A DNA stretch of 64,000 bases from positions 248,001-312,000 of the forward strand of contig CAWJIJ010000009.1 in the NCBI GenBank assembly GCA_963842955.1. Reading direction: 5' to 3'. The notes under the pieces are model-generated. The model made no database searches, had not been told where the DNA came from, and worked only from the letters and a program-made list of their open reading frames with translations. Each line of letters begins with the position of its first letter. Within the stretch, counting starts at the first letter, position 1. The position numbers and the translations under genes were made by a program. This document shows positions 19,419 through 29,550 of the stretch, piece after piece. This DNA comes from JARFQW01 sp963842955 (GTDB taxonomy: Bacteria; Pseudomonadota; Gammaproteobacteria; Steroidobacterales; XN24).

Positions 19419-20390
19419 ATGGCCCCACGTCTTGGCCGATACCGGGTGCTGGTCACCGGCGGTGCCGGTTTTCTCGGATCCCATCTTTGCGAGCGTCTGC
19501 TGGACCAGGGGCACGATGTCCTGTGTCTGGACAACTTCTTCACCGGCAGCAAGGACAATATTGCCCACCTGCTCGACAACCCCAGGTTCGAGCTCATGCG
19601 GCACGACGTGACGTTTCCGCTGTACGTGGAAGTGGACCGGATTTTCAACATGGCCTGCCCCGCGTCTCCGGTTCACTATCAGTACGATCCGGTGCAGACG
19701 ACGAAGACAAGTGTTCACGGCGCCATCAACATGCTGGGTCTGGCGAAGCGCGTGCGAGCGCGCATATTCCAGGCCTCCACGAGCGAGGTCTATGGCGATC
19801 CGGCGGTCCACCCGCAGACAGAGGACTACTGGGGCCACGTCAATCCCATTGGGTTTCGCTCCTGTTATGACGAGGGCAAGCGCTGCGCGGAGACCCTGTT
19901 CTTCGACTATCACCGTCAGCATCAGCTCAGCATCAAGGTCGGGCGCATATTCAATACTTACGGCCCTCGCATGCATCCCAATGACGGCCGCGTGGTGTCG
20001 AATTTCGTTGTCCAGGCCCTGAAGGGCGAAGACATCACGATTTATGGAGACGGTCAGCAAACCCGCTCGTTCTGCTATGTCGACGACCTTGTGGAAGCCA
20101 TCCTGCGTTTGATGGACACCCCCGAGGACGTCACCGGACCGGTCAACATCGGCAACCCGGTCGAGTTCACGATCCGCGAACTCGCCGAGGCGGTGATCGA
20201 AATTACCGGGACGGGTTCCCGACTGGTCAAGAAGCCGATGCCCCCGGACGATCCGAAGCAGCGTCAGCCGGACATCACCCTGGCTCGGGAACTCCTGGGC
20301 TGGCAGCCGGAGATTCAGCTCAGGGACGGGCTGGCGAAGACGATCGGCTATTTTGACGAGCTTCTGAAGTCCGGTAGAGCGTCAACATGA
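19419..20390 (+). CDS. uxs: UDP-glucuronate decarboxylase (UDP-xylose synthase)
   Basis: The start at ATG 19419 follows AAGGAGA at good spacing and gives 323 residues. This is an extended SDR with VLVTGGAGFLGSHLCERLL at the N-terminus, the UXS signature NMACPASPVHYQYDP followed by TTKTSVHGAINMLGLAKR, and the catalytic pair Y150 and K154 in CYDEGKRCAE. It decarboxylates UDP-glucuronate to UDP-xylose using bound NAD. With ugd directly upstream it completes a two-step route from UDP-glucose to UDP-xylose, so xylose is likely in the polymer. The stop overlaps the ATG of the next gene (ATGA). Confidence 0.93.
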   Translation: MAPRLGRYRVLVTGGAGFLGSHLCERLLDQGHDVLCLDNFFTGSKDNIAHLLDNPRFELMRHDVTFPLYVEVDRIFNMACPASPVHYQYDPVQTTKTSVHGAINMLGLAKRVRARIFQASTSEVYGDPAVHPQTEDYWGHVNPIGFRSCYDEGKRCAETLFFDYHRQHQLSIKVGRIFNTYGPRMHPNDGRVVSNFVVQALKGEDITIYGDGQQTRSFCYVDDLVEAILRLMDTPEDVTGPVNIGNPVEFTIRELAEAVIEITGTGSRLVKKPMPPDDPKQRQPDITLARELLGWQPEIQLRDGLAKTIGYFDELLKSGRAST

Positions 20391-21811
20391 TCGTCCCGGT
20401 CATCCTGTCAGGAGGGTCCGGCACACGTCTGTGGCCCTTGTCCCGTGAACTTTTTCCCAAGCAGCTTCTGCCGCTCGTGGGAGAGCGGACCATGCTGCAG
20501 GAGACCATTTCCCGTCTCGATGGCCTGGAGGACCTGGCGCCGCCGCTGGTCATCTGCAACGACGAGCACCGGTTCCTGGTGGCCGAGCAACTCAGGGAAA
20601 TCGACGTCGACCCTCTCGCCATCATTCTCGAACCCGTGGGGCGGAATACGGCGCCGGCCGTGGCGGTGGCAGCCGCCAAGGCGGCCGAACTGCTGGGCAC
20701 CGATACCGATCCCGTGCTCCTGGTTCTTCCGGCCGATCACGTGATCCGTGACATCGAGGGTTTTCACTCCGCTATCGCCAGGGCCCATGGCCTCGCCGAG
20801 GGCGGTCGCCTGGTGACGTTCGGGGTACTGCCTACGGCTCCGGAAACGGGTTATGGCTATATCCGCGCCGACGAGCTTCGCGATGGTCATGCGCCGGTCA
20901 GGGAGTTCGTCGAAAAGCCGGACGGGGATACGGCACGCGGGTACCTGGAAGCCGGCGACTATTACTGGAACAGCGGCATGTTCATGTTCCTCGCGGACCG
21001 GTATGTCGCCGAACTGCGCGAGCACCGGCCGGACATTGTCAGCGCCTGCGTCAGGGCCGTGTCCGAAGCCAGGGAAGACCTGGACTTTATTCGTCTCGAC
21101 CGGGGCGCGTTCGAGGAGTGCCCGTCGGATTCCATCGACTACGCAGTCATGGAACAGACCGGCGCGGGGGAAGTCGTTCCCATCGACGTGGGCTGGAGCG
21201 ATGTGGGCTCTTGGTCCGCGCTGCACGAAGCCAAGGACGCGGACGGCGAAGGCAATGTCATTGTCGGCGACGTCCTCGTGGACGATACCCGGGACTGTTA
21301 TCTCTACGCCGGCAGTCGCCTTGTCGCAACGGTTGGCCTGGAGAATGCGGTTGTCGTTGAAACCGCGGATGCGGTTCTTGTGGCGCCCCGGGACCGGGTT
21401 CAGGACGTCAAAAGGCTCGTTGGCAAGCTCAAGGAGAGCGGTCGCGAGGAACGCCTCCTGCATCGCAAGGTCGTTCGACCGTGGGGTAGCTATGACAGCG
21501 TGGACGAGGGCGATCGCTTCCAGGTGAAGCGGATCGTCGTCAATCCCGGGGCGCAATTGTCGCTTCAGATGCATCACCATCGCGCGGAGCACTGGATCGT
21601 GGTGCAGGGAACGGCCCGGGTCAGCCGGGGTGAAGAGACCTTTCTCCTGGGGGAGAACGAGTCCACCTATATCCCGGTGGGTACAACCCATCGCCTGGAA
21701 AATCCCGGCAAGCTGCCGCTACACCTCATCGAGGTACAGTCGGGGGCTTACCTCGGCGAAGACGACATCGTGCGTTTCGAGGATACCTACGGGCGTACCG
21801 GCGACGCCTGA
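20387..21811 (+). CDS. manC: Mannose-1-phosphate guanylyltransferase/mannose-6-phosphate isomerase
   Basis: This 474-residue bifunctional type II enzyme has two parts. The N-terminal pyrophosphorylase domain shows VILSGGSGTRLWPLSRELFP and the sugar-binding FVEKPD, with EPVGRNTAPAVA between them. The C-terminal cupin domain (about residues 355-474) shows RPWGSYDSVDEGDRFQVKRI and the metal-binding QMHHHRAEHWIVVQG. It makes GDP-mannose from mannose-1-phosphate and GTP and interconverts fructose-6-P and mannose-6-P. It feeds AlgD and any mannosyltransferase of the locus. Its 3' end overlaps the convergent galE gene by 25 nt. Confidence 0.94.
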   Translation: MIVPVILSGGSGTRLWPLSRELFPKQLLPLVGERTMLQETISRLDGLEDLAPPLVICNDEHRFLVAEQLREIDVDPLAIILEPVGRNTAPAVAVAAAKAAELLGTDTDPVLLVLPADHVIRDIEGFHSAIARAHGLAEGGRLVTFGVLPTAPETGYGYIRADELRDGHAPVREFVEKPDGDTARGYLEAGDYYWNSGMFMFLADRYVAELREHRPDIVSACVRAVSEAREDLDFIRLDRGAFEECPSDSIDYAVMEQTGAGEVVPIDVGWSDVGSWSALHEAKDADGEGNVIVGDVLVDDTRDCYLYAGSRLVATVGLENAVVVETADAVLVAPRDRVQDVKRLVGKLKESGREERLLHRKVVRPWGSYDSVDEGDRFQVKRIVVNPGAQLSLQMHHHRAEHWIVVQGTARVSRGEETFLLGENESTYIPVGTTHRLENPGKLPLHLIEVQSGAYLGEDDIVRFEDTYGRTGDA

Positions 21812-22812
21812 TCGTTTTCGGATCCCTGCTCGCTGACGGACCAGTGGGCCTGATGCCAGCGCCATGCGCTGGCCAGGATCGTATCCAGGTCGGACCAGTG
21901 CGGGACCCAGCCGAGGATTTCTCCGGCGCGGGCGGCGTCTGCAACCAGTTTCGCGGGATCGCCGGGCCGGCGCGGTCCGGTCACCACGGGTATCTCGCGG
22001 CCCGTTACGACGGACGCCCGGTCGATGACCTCCCTCACGGAGGCTCCCCGCCCGGTTCCCAGGTTAAAGACGTCCGTGGGGTGTCCTTTCATGAGGGCAG
22101 CCAGCGCGGTGACATGGGCCGCCGCCAGGTCGGCAACATGAATGTAGTCGCGGATACAGGTGCCATCCGGGGTGTCGTAGTCCGTGCCGAATACCTGGAC
22201 CGATGGCCGGCGCCCCGCGGCGGCCTCGAGGATGATCGGTATCAGGTGGGTTTCGGGATCATGGTCTTCGCCCACTTCGCCGTCCGCATCCGCGCCTGCG
22301 GCATTGAAATACCGCAGGGAGATCGAACGCAGGCCATAGGCCTGGGAGTAGTCCGCCAGGATCTGCTCCATCATGAGCTTCGATCGCCCGTAGGGATTGA
22401 TCGGCACCTGGGGATGGGATTCGGCGATCCGGTCGGTTTGAGGATGGCCGTAGCTGGCACAAGTGCTGGAGAAAACCAGTTGTTCTGAGCCGCTCTCCCT
22501 CATGGCCGCGAGTAGATTCAGCGTGCCGGCCACGTTGTTCTCATAGTACTTGGCCGGATTCTCAACGGATTCTCCGACATATGCATAGGCTGCGAAGTGC
22601 ATGACGGCGGCCGGCCGGTAACGGGAAAAGACCTCCCGCAAGCGCGCCGGATCAGCGAGATCTCCGACTTCCAGAGGCCCCCAGCGGACCGCCGAGGCGT
22701 GGCCGTAAACCAGGTTGTCCAGAACCACGGGCCGGTATCCGGCCGCTGCCAGCGCCTTGCAGGCATGGCTGCCGATATAGCCGGCTCCGCCGGTCACGAG
22801 AATCGTTTCCAT
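21787..22812 (-). CDS. galE: UDP-glucose 4-epimerase family protein
   Basis: This 341-residue extended SDR starts METILVTGGAGYIGSHACKA. It has the catalytic S/T and Y141-K145 in NPYGRSKLMMEQ, plus SLRYFNAAGAD and CIRDYIHVADLAAAHV, which are typical of GalE/ExoB. It interconverts UDP-glucose and UDP-galactose. Because UDP-xylose is made by the neighbouring UXS, a UDP-arabinose 4-epimerase role (UDP-xylose to UDP-arabinose) is an alternative that the sequence alone does not exclude. It is the only reversed gene in the first locus. Its start lies 121 nt from the phosphomannomutase ATG, and it converges on manC. Confidence 0.9.
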   Translation of the reverse strand: METILVTGGAGYIGSHACKALAAAGYRPVVLDNLVYGHASAVRWGPLEVGDLADPARLREVFSRYRPAAVMHFAAYAYVGESVENPAKYYENNVAGTLNLLAAMRESGSEQLVFSSTCASYGHPQTDRIAESHPQVPINPYGRSKLMMEQILADYSQAYGLRSISLRYFNAAGADADGEVGEDHDPETHLIPIILEAAAGRRPSVQVFGTDYDTPDGTCIRDYIHVADLAAAHVTALAALMKGHPTDVFNLGTGRGASVREVIDRASVVTGREIPVVTGPRRPGDPAKLVADAARAGEILGWVPHWSDLDTILASAWRWHQAHWSVSEQGSENDQASPVRP

Positions 22813-22933
22813 GACTTTTTCTTGCCGTAAAGGCCGGTGCCCGGTTGCGCATCAAGGACGCTATACTGCCTGCGCCCCGGCCGTATCTCCACGGCCTGGT
22901 TCACTGAATGCCGACGAGGGGGGGCGGCTGTCG

Positions 22934-24286
22934 ATGAGTCTCGCTTGTTTCAAAGCCTATGACGTTCGGGGGCGTGTTCCCGAGGACCTGGACGAAGGCC
23001 TGGCCCGACGTATCGGTCGCGCTTTCGTGGATGTGACCGGTGCCCGCGAAGTCGTGGTGGGACGGGATATCCGGCTATCGAGCCCGGGTCTTGCCGCCGC
23101 GGTTATTGCCGGACTCAACGAAAGCGGTGCCGATGTCCTGGACATCGGTATCTGCGGAACCGAGGAGGTTTACTTCGGTACCGCGCACAGCGGGGCTGGC
23201 GGCGGCATCATGGTCACGGCGAGCCACAACCCGCCGGACTACAACGGAATGAAGTTCGTTGCCGAGGGCGCGCGTCCCATCAGCGGTGATTCCGGTCTGC
23301 ACGAGATTCGCGACCGGGCGGCAGTCGGCATCTTCGGGCCGGTGGGCCATCGGGGGACTGTCCGGCCGGCCGATATGACGGCGGCGTACGTGGATCACCT
23401 GCTGAGTTACGTGACAGCGGCTGATCTTCAGCCCCTGACCGTCGTGACCAATCCCGGTAACGGGGGCGCCGGCCGGGTTGTGGACCTCCTGGAACCCCGT
23501 CTGCCATTGAATTTCGTCAAGGTCCATCATGAACCGGACGGCCATTTCCCGCACGGCGTGCCCAATCCGTTGTTGCCCGAGAACCGGGGGCCGACGAGCG
23601 AGGCGGTGGTTGCTCACGGTGCTGATTTCGGCGTGGCCTGGGACGGAGACTTCGATCGTTGCTTCCTGTTCGATGAAAAAGGCCAGTTTATCGAGGGCTA
23701 TTACATCGTTGGCCTGCTGGCCACCGCCATCCTTGAACGAAATCCGGGTGCGCGGATCATCCACGACCCCCGGCTGACCTGGAATACGATCGACAGGGTC
23801 GAGGCCGCCGGCGGCATCCCGGTCCAGAGCAAGACGGGGCACGCATTCATCAAGGAACGTATGCGGTCCGAAGACGCAGTCTACGGCGGCGAGATGAGCG
23901 CCCATCACTACTTCCGGGACTTCGCGTACTGCGATTCTGGGATGATTCCCTGGCTCATGGTCGCCGACCTTGTCAGCCGAAGCGGCACGCCCCTGTCGGA
24001 GCTCATGTCGGCCCGGATGGCGGCGTTCCCTGCGAGCGGCGAAATCAACCGCCGTCTCGAGGATCCCGCCGCCGCGCTGTCTGACGTGATGGCACGATAC
24101 GAGGAATCGGCGATTGCGATCGACCACACGGACGGTATTAGCCTCGAATTCCCCGAATGGCGGTTCAATCTCCGTTTGTCCAACACAGAACCGGTGGTGC
24201 GCCTGAACGTGGAGTCGCGGGGTGATCCGGAACTCATGCGCGAGAAAACCGTCGAGCTGCTGGCGATCCTGGACAGCAGGGCCTGA
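22934..24286 (+). CDS. Phosphomannomutase/phosphoglucomutase
   Basis: I chose the ATG at 22934 because MSLACFKAYDVRGRVPEDL is the normal N-terminus of CpsG/AlgC-type phosphohexomutases; the longer in-frame upstream stretch has no family character. The protein is 450 residues with the phosphoserine loop TASHNPPDYNGMK (S97), the metal-binding AWDGDFDRCF, the sugar-binding GGEMSAHHYFRD, and the phosphate-binding RLSNTEPVVRLNVES. It interconverts mannose-6-P and mannose-1-P, and perhaps the glucose phosphates, supplying ManC. It is divergent from galE. Confidence 0.93.
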   Translation: MSLACFKAYDVRGRVPEDLDEGLARRIGRAFVDVTGAREVVVGRDIRLSSPGLAAAVIAGLNESGADVLDIGICGTEEVYFGTAHSGAGGGIMVTASHNPPDYNGMKFVAEGARPISGDSGLHEIRDRAAVGIFGPVGHRGTVRPADMTAAYVDHLLSYVTAADLQPLTVVTNPGNGGAGRVVDLLEPRLPLNFVKVHHEPDGHFPHGVPNPLLPENRGPTSEAVVAHGADFGVAWDGDFDRCFLFDEKGQFIEGYYIVGLLATAILERNPGARIIHDPRLTWNTIDRVEAAGGIPVQSKTGHAFIKERMRSEDAVYGGEMSAHHYFRDFAYCDSGMIPWLMVADLVSRSGTPLSELMSARMAAFPASGEINRRLEDPAAALSDVMARYEESAIAIDHTDGISLEFPEWRFNLRLSNTEPVVRLNVESRGDPELMREKTVELLAILDSRA

Positions 24287-24481
24287 CGACTGAACATAAG
24301 GCCGCAACGATACTCCGGCTATTGGCCTGTGGTATGAAAGGAGCGCGGGTCTTCCGCGTTCCCCCCCAATTGACTGCGCCACGGGCTGTGGTGCCAGAGG
24401 GTTGTGAGCAAGGATGATGGATCACTCGCGAAATCGTGATCAGAGACAGGCCGGCCCCGGCGCCGGGGCGAGGCAGAGGCC

Positions 24482-27400
24482 GTGCATCGCGGCGTTCGCC
24501 CGCTGGCACTCGCTGCCGGCTGTATGACTCTTCTTCTTTTTCTTGGCTGGATGGCGCCCGCATCCGCTGCGCGGATCGAACCCCTCTACGCCGTCGGATC
24601 GACGGGCTGGCCGGACAATGACAGCCGGGCACCGCAGGTCAGCAACGATGGCATGTGTGCGGCTTACCTCAGTTCAGCCACCAACCTCGTTCCTGGCGAA
24701 ACCGGCCAGGGAGGCAATCTGTACCTGTTCCGGCGACAGGTCGGCGAGACACTCCAGCTGAGCCAACTGGGACCGGCTGAGCGGATACAGGATTTCGCGC
24801 TCAGCGATGATTGCTCCAGCGCGGTCTGGACCGTCGCGGGACTGGGTGTCAGCGCCGCAGGCTCCCTCAAGCAATGGCGGGTGGCTGACGGCCAGGTCCG
24901 TGACCTCGTTCTGCCGGTTCTTGATACTGACGGGAACGGGCAGCCGGACCGGACGGCCCGCTACCAGGCCATGGGGATGGCCGGCAACGGGCGGTCGATC
25001 GCCGTGAGCCTTCTCTACGATTCCGGTTTCGGCCTGGTCACCGAGAGCGTGCTTTACGACATCGCCACGGGCGTGGAAAGGTCCTTGCCGTTCGTGTTCC
25101 AGGACATCGACCTGTCCCAGTCTGGCGGGGTTATGGCGTTCACCGGACCGGAGGCGCTTGTCGCTGAAGACAACAATGACGAGACCGATGTCTACGTCTA
25201 CCTGAGCGCGACCCAGACAGTCACTCTCGTGAGCGCCGATCGGTCCGGCAAGAGCGGGGCCGGAAGCTCCGGTTCGCCATCGGTCTCCGATGATGGCCGC
25301 CTGATCCTTTTCGAGAGCGAGGCGCCGGACCTGGTGAACGGCGACAGGGACAGCTGGTCGGACGTGTTCCTGTATGACCGGCAAAGTGCGACGATGACCC
25401 TGGTCAGTATCGGCTCCAGTCGCGACGACAGCCTGGCCGGCAGCCTGTCAGGGGACGGAACCGTGGCCGCGTTCGTGAGCTTTGACGACGGCGTGGTCGC
25501 CGGTGACTCAAACGGCGTGAGCGACGTTTTCGTCTGGCGCGACTCCTCCGGGACCGTGAGCCGCGCCAGCCTGTCGGCGGCCGGCAAGCAGGCCACGGGC
25601 GCCAGCTCGGCTCCGTCGCTGGACCGCGGTGGCGATCTGCTCGCCTTCGAGAGCGAGGCCGGGAATCTCGTCGATGCGGATACCGGTGACTTCCAGGATG
25701 TATTCCTTGCAACGCTGTCCTTGCCGTATCTGCCGGGGAACGTCAGTGCTACCGCCGGAACCCTGTCGGACCGGGTGCGCGTGAGCTGGGTACCGAGCGC
25801 CGACGCGACCGCATACCGGGTCGAACGCCGCCTGGCCGGCGGGTGGGAAGTGCTTGGCACCGTGAGCGGGTCCAGCCTGGACGACGACAGCGTTCCGGTC
25901 AGCTCTCTGGCGGCCTATCGAATCGTGCCCTTGAACGCAGCCGGGGAGGGCGGCAGTACCGACCCGGTCAGCGGCTATGCGGGACCGCCACCGGCGCCCG
26001 AAGGTGTGGTCGCCAGCGATGGTCAGTATCCGTTCGTGCGGATATTCTGGAACCCCGTCAGCGGCAGTGATGCCTACGCCGTCTACCGGGCTCCCGGTTC
26101 CGGTGGCGCCGACGTCCTGGTCGGAACTACTTCGGCCAGCGAACTGGACGATCGGGTCGCGTCTCCCGGCACGGTTTTTCGATACACCGTGCGCTCGCGA
26201 AACGGTTTTGGCCTGGGTCCCGCCGTGCCGGGCGACCTCGGCATCGCGGGAGCGGACGCTGACAATGACGGTCTCGCCGACGGTGTCGATCCCGACGCGG
26301 ACGACGACGGCATGGCGGATTCCTGGGAGCGCCGCTTCGGCCTGTCTCCAGCCAGCAGTTCCGATGCCTCCGCTGATAAGGATGGGGACGGTCTTGCGAA
26401 CCGGGCGGAGTACCAGGTCGGGGGGCATCCCTTACTGGCCGATACGGATCGCGACGGGGTGTCGGACGCGGCCGATCCGTCTGTCGCCGATGCCGATCAG
26501 GATGGCGTCGCGGAGCCCTGGACGCCCTTGTTCGTGACCGCGGAGCGCCGGCTGACTTCAGGCGCAGGCGGTTCTCCGTCCGGGGCCGGTCCGGGCATCA
26601 GCAGCGATGGCCGATTGGCGGTTTTCGACAGCTCGGCCGGTGATCTCATCGCAGGAGACGACAACGGTTTGTCCGACGTCTTTCTCGTCAACCGGGAAAC
26701 CGGAGTGATTCGCCGCATGAGCGCCACGGAGCGGGGCCAGGGTGGAAACGGCGCGAGTCTCCAGCCCCACATCTCGTCCGACGGCAGTACCGTTGTGTTC
26801 CTGAGCAAGGCGTCGAACCTGGACCCCGATTCTCCCAATACACCGGGCGCGGGCCGGGCGAATGTACTGCTGGCGTCTGTTGCTACCGGGGCCATCGAGC
26901 AGCTCACGAAGCTGGAATCATTCGATGCTGCCGACCCGTCACTCTCGGAGGACGGATCAGTCGTCACGTTCCGTACCGTGGAGGCGCTTGTCAGCTCGGA
27001 TACCAACGGGGTGTCCGATGTGTATGCATGGGAGCGCGCGGGCGGCAGGTTCGAGCGGGTCAGCGTCACCGGCTCCGGGGGGCAGGGCAGCGCCGGCAGC
27101 TTCGATCCGGCGATCAGCGCCAATGGCCGTTATGTGGCGTTTCGCAGCAGTCATGGATTCGCCCCCGGGGTGCCGTCTGGAACTTCCCAGGTCTACGTCA
27201 AGGACCGTCAGACTGGAGCGGTAGACTGGATCAGCCGCCAGCCCGGGAGGCGATGGTGGCAATGGCCCCAGCCTGGACCCGAGTCTCTCGGCGGATGGCT
27301 CGATTGTCGTGTTTGCATCGGACGCTACAAACCTCGTGGGTTCCGATACGAATCGGGCGACGGACGTTTTCGTGATGGATCGCCTGGCGGGTCGTCTGAC

Positions 27401-29472
27401 CTCCCCCAGCCTCGAGCGGGGCCTCGCCGGGGGCTCGGGCTCACCGTCCGTCTCTCCCGATGGCCTGGCTGTAGCCTTCCATGGCCGGGCAACTGCCGGA
27501 ACCAACTCCGTGACCCAGGTCTATGTCTCGGTGTCCGGCGGGAATGCGATTCTCGTGAGTGCCGATACGGGGGGGCAGCCTGGCGATGCCGCCAGCGTGC
27601 GACCGGCGCTGGCAGCGGGAGGCCGAACCGTCGCCTTCCGCAGCCTGGCGGACAATCTGGCGCCGGGGGATGTCCCTGGCACCAGCGATATTTTTGCCGT
27701 GGAAACGGGGCCGGTCGCCACAGATCTCTCCGCCAGCGGTGTCCGGCGGCACGATTCGCCTGTCCTGGCAGGCGGGCAGCCCCGCGGAGGGCTGGGACGT
27801 TTACCGCTCTCTGCTGCCCGGCGGCCCTTACGCCTGGATCGGGACAACGACCGCACGGACGTTCGATGACAGTTCGCCAGGCGGCAGCGACGAGGTCTGG
27901 TACTGGGTTTCCGGCGTGTCCGCCCGCGGCGTTTCCAATGCCATAGACGGGCTGGCGGTGTCGGTTCCGGGCGCGGACCCGACCGATACCGACGGTGACG
28001 GCCTTTCCGATTCCCGGGAAGCGGCGCTCGGAACCGACCCCCGGGATCCCGACTCAGACGACGACGGGATGCCCGACGGCTGGGAGGTGGACAACGGTCT
28101 GGACCCCCTGGATCCGACGGACGCCCTGGCGGACCCGGACGCCGACGGCCTCGGCAACCTGGAAGAATTCGCCGCGGGCACTGATCCCGGAAATCCCGAC
28201 TCCGATGGCGATGGTGTCGGAGACGGAGAGGACGATCTGCCGCTGGATCCCTCGGAGTTTCGTGACACCGATGGCGACGGTATCGGTGATGGCCGGGATA
28301 CCGACGATGACGGTGACGGTATTGCCGACGCCAATGACAATTGCCCGTTGGACGCGAATACCAACCAGAAGGATATCGACGGCGATGGCCTTGGCGACCG
28401 GTGTGACGATAGGGCAGGGCCTCGCGCCAATCTCCTCCTGCGTCGGTCGACGGACAGCCGTTGGACGCAGTACACACTGGTGGGATCCGACGTGACGGGC
28501 GCCGGCCTGATCGAGCTGACCCGTAGTTTCGATTACCAGCCTGTCTCCAGGGGCGATTTCGACGGGGACGGAATGGACGACCTGCTGGTACGTGATGTCA
28601 CCGGCAACAAGGGTGGCCGTTGGGCGATGTGGACGCTTGTCGATCAGTCGGTGACGAGTGCGAGTGCGGCGAAGCTCACGCCGAATCTCGACTACGCGGT
28701 GATCTCGACGGATGATTTCGACGGAGACGGAAAGGCGGACGTCCTGACGCGATCGTCGGTCACCGGCCGCTGGTCGATGTTTCTGATGGACGGCAGCCGG
28801 GTCAAGGCGGCGAGAGAGCTCTCCGAACTGCCAAGGGATCTGGCGCTGCAGCCGGTCGCCAGCACGGACTTCAATGCGGATGGACGCTCCGACCTTCTAT
28901 TGCGCCGGCCCGACGGCACCTGGTCCATGCACCTGATTGACGGCCTCACCGTTCTGGAAAGCGGTGTGCCCGGCTTCACGACGGCCACGTATTTTTCGGT
29001 CGAGGCGGTCGCTGACTTCAATGGCGATGGCACCGGGGACGTTTTGCTTCGGCGTCCCAACGGCAACTGGTTTATGTACCTGATGAACGGCCTGCGGGTC
29101 GTCGACCTGGGCAAGCCGGCCATTACCAAGAACACGGCCTGGCTGCTGGTCGCGGCGGATGATTTCGACGGTGACGGTCGGGCTGACGTCCTCATACGCA
29201 ACCGCAATGACGGCCGTTGGTCCATGTCGCTGATGAACGGCCGCCGCGTGCGAACCGGTGGATTAATGGCCTTGTCGAGGAATTTGCAGCTGCAGGTTCT
29301 CGAGACCGGCGACTTCAATGCCGATGGGCGCGCTGACGTATTGCTAAGGAACGTGGCGGCCAGCTACCAGAGCATTCGCTGGGTGTTGTATACCCTGGAC
29401 GGGCTGACGATCCTCGAGGCCGCCCAGCCCGGAGTCACAAAGAATCCGGACTGGAAGCCCGTTGTGGATTGA
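24482..29472 (+). CDS. Giant secreted mosaic: PD40 repeats, FN3, TSP3 and 7-bladed FG-GAP-like propeller (two frameshifts)
   Basis: From the GTG at 24482 the repaired protein is about 1662 aa with a signal peptide ending APASAA. Domains in order: TolB/PD40-like propeller repeats (about 35-415, motif SDDGRLILFESEAPDLV); two FN3 domains (416-590); calcium-binding thrombospondin type 3 repeats (DNDGLADGVDPDADDDGMAD, about 590-680); a second PD40 block (685-1080); an FN3-like region; a second TSP3 stretch (1165-1312); and seven copies of DFDGDGxxDxLxR followed by a WSMxLMDG strand (1316-1662), enough for a seven-bladed propeller. Frame breaks of +1 lie near 27238 (CC) and 27738 (GG). The role is unknown; calcium-dependent adhesion or matrix structure is likely. 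It has no sorting tail or anchor. The upstream intergenic region (24287-24481) shows no clear site. Confidence 0.8.
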
Positions 29473-29550
29473 CCCGCTGGAGTCCAGCCCTGTTATCCGC
29501 CGTCCGGGCGCGTTATAACCACGCCTGAATTCTCAACAGCGCATCGGCTC

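Noticed and set aside
24482..24560. Lipobox in the N-terminus of the giant PD40/FG-GAP protein (LALAAGC)
   Set aside because: The hydrophobic core continues after the cysteine and a normal signal-peptidase I site (APASAA) follows.
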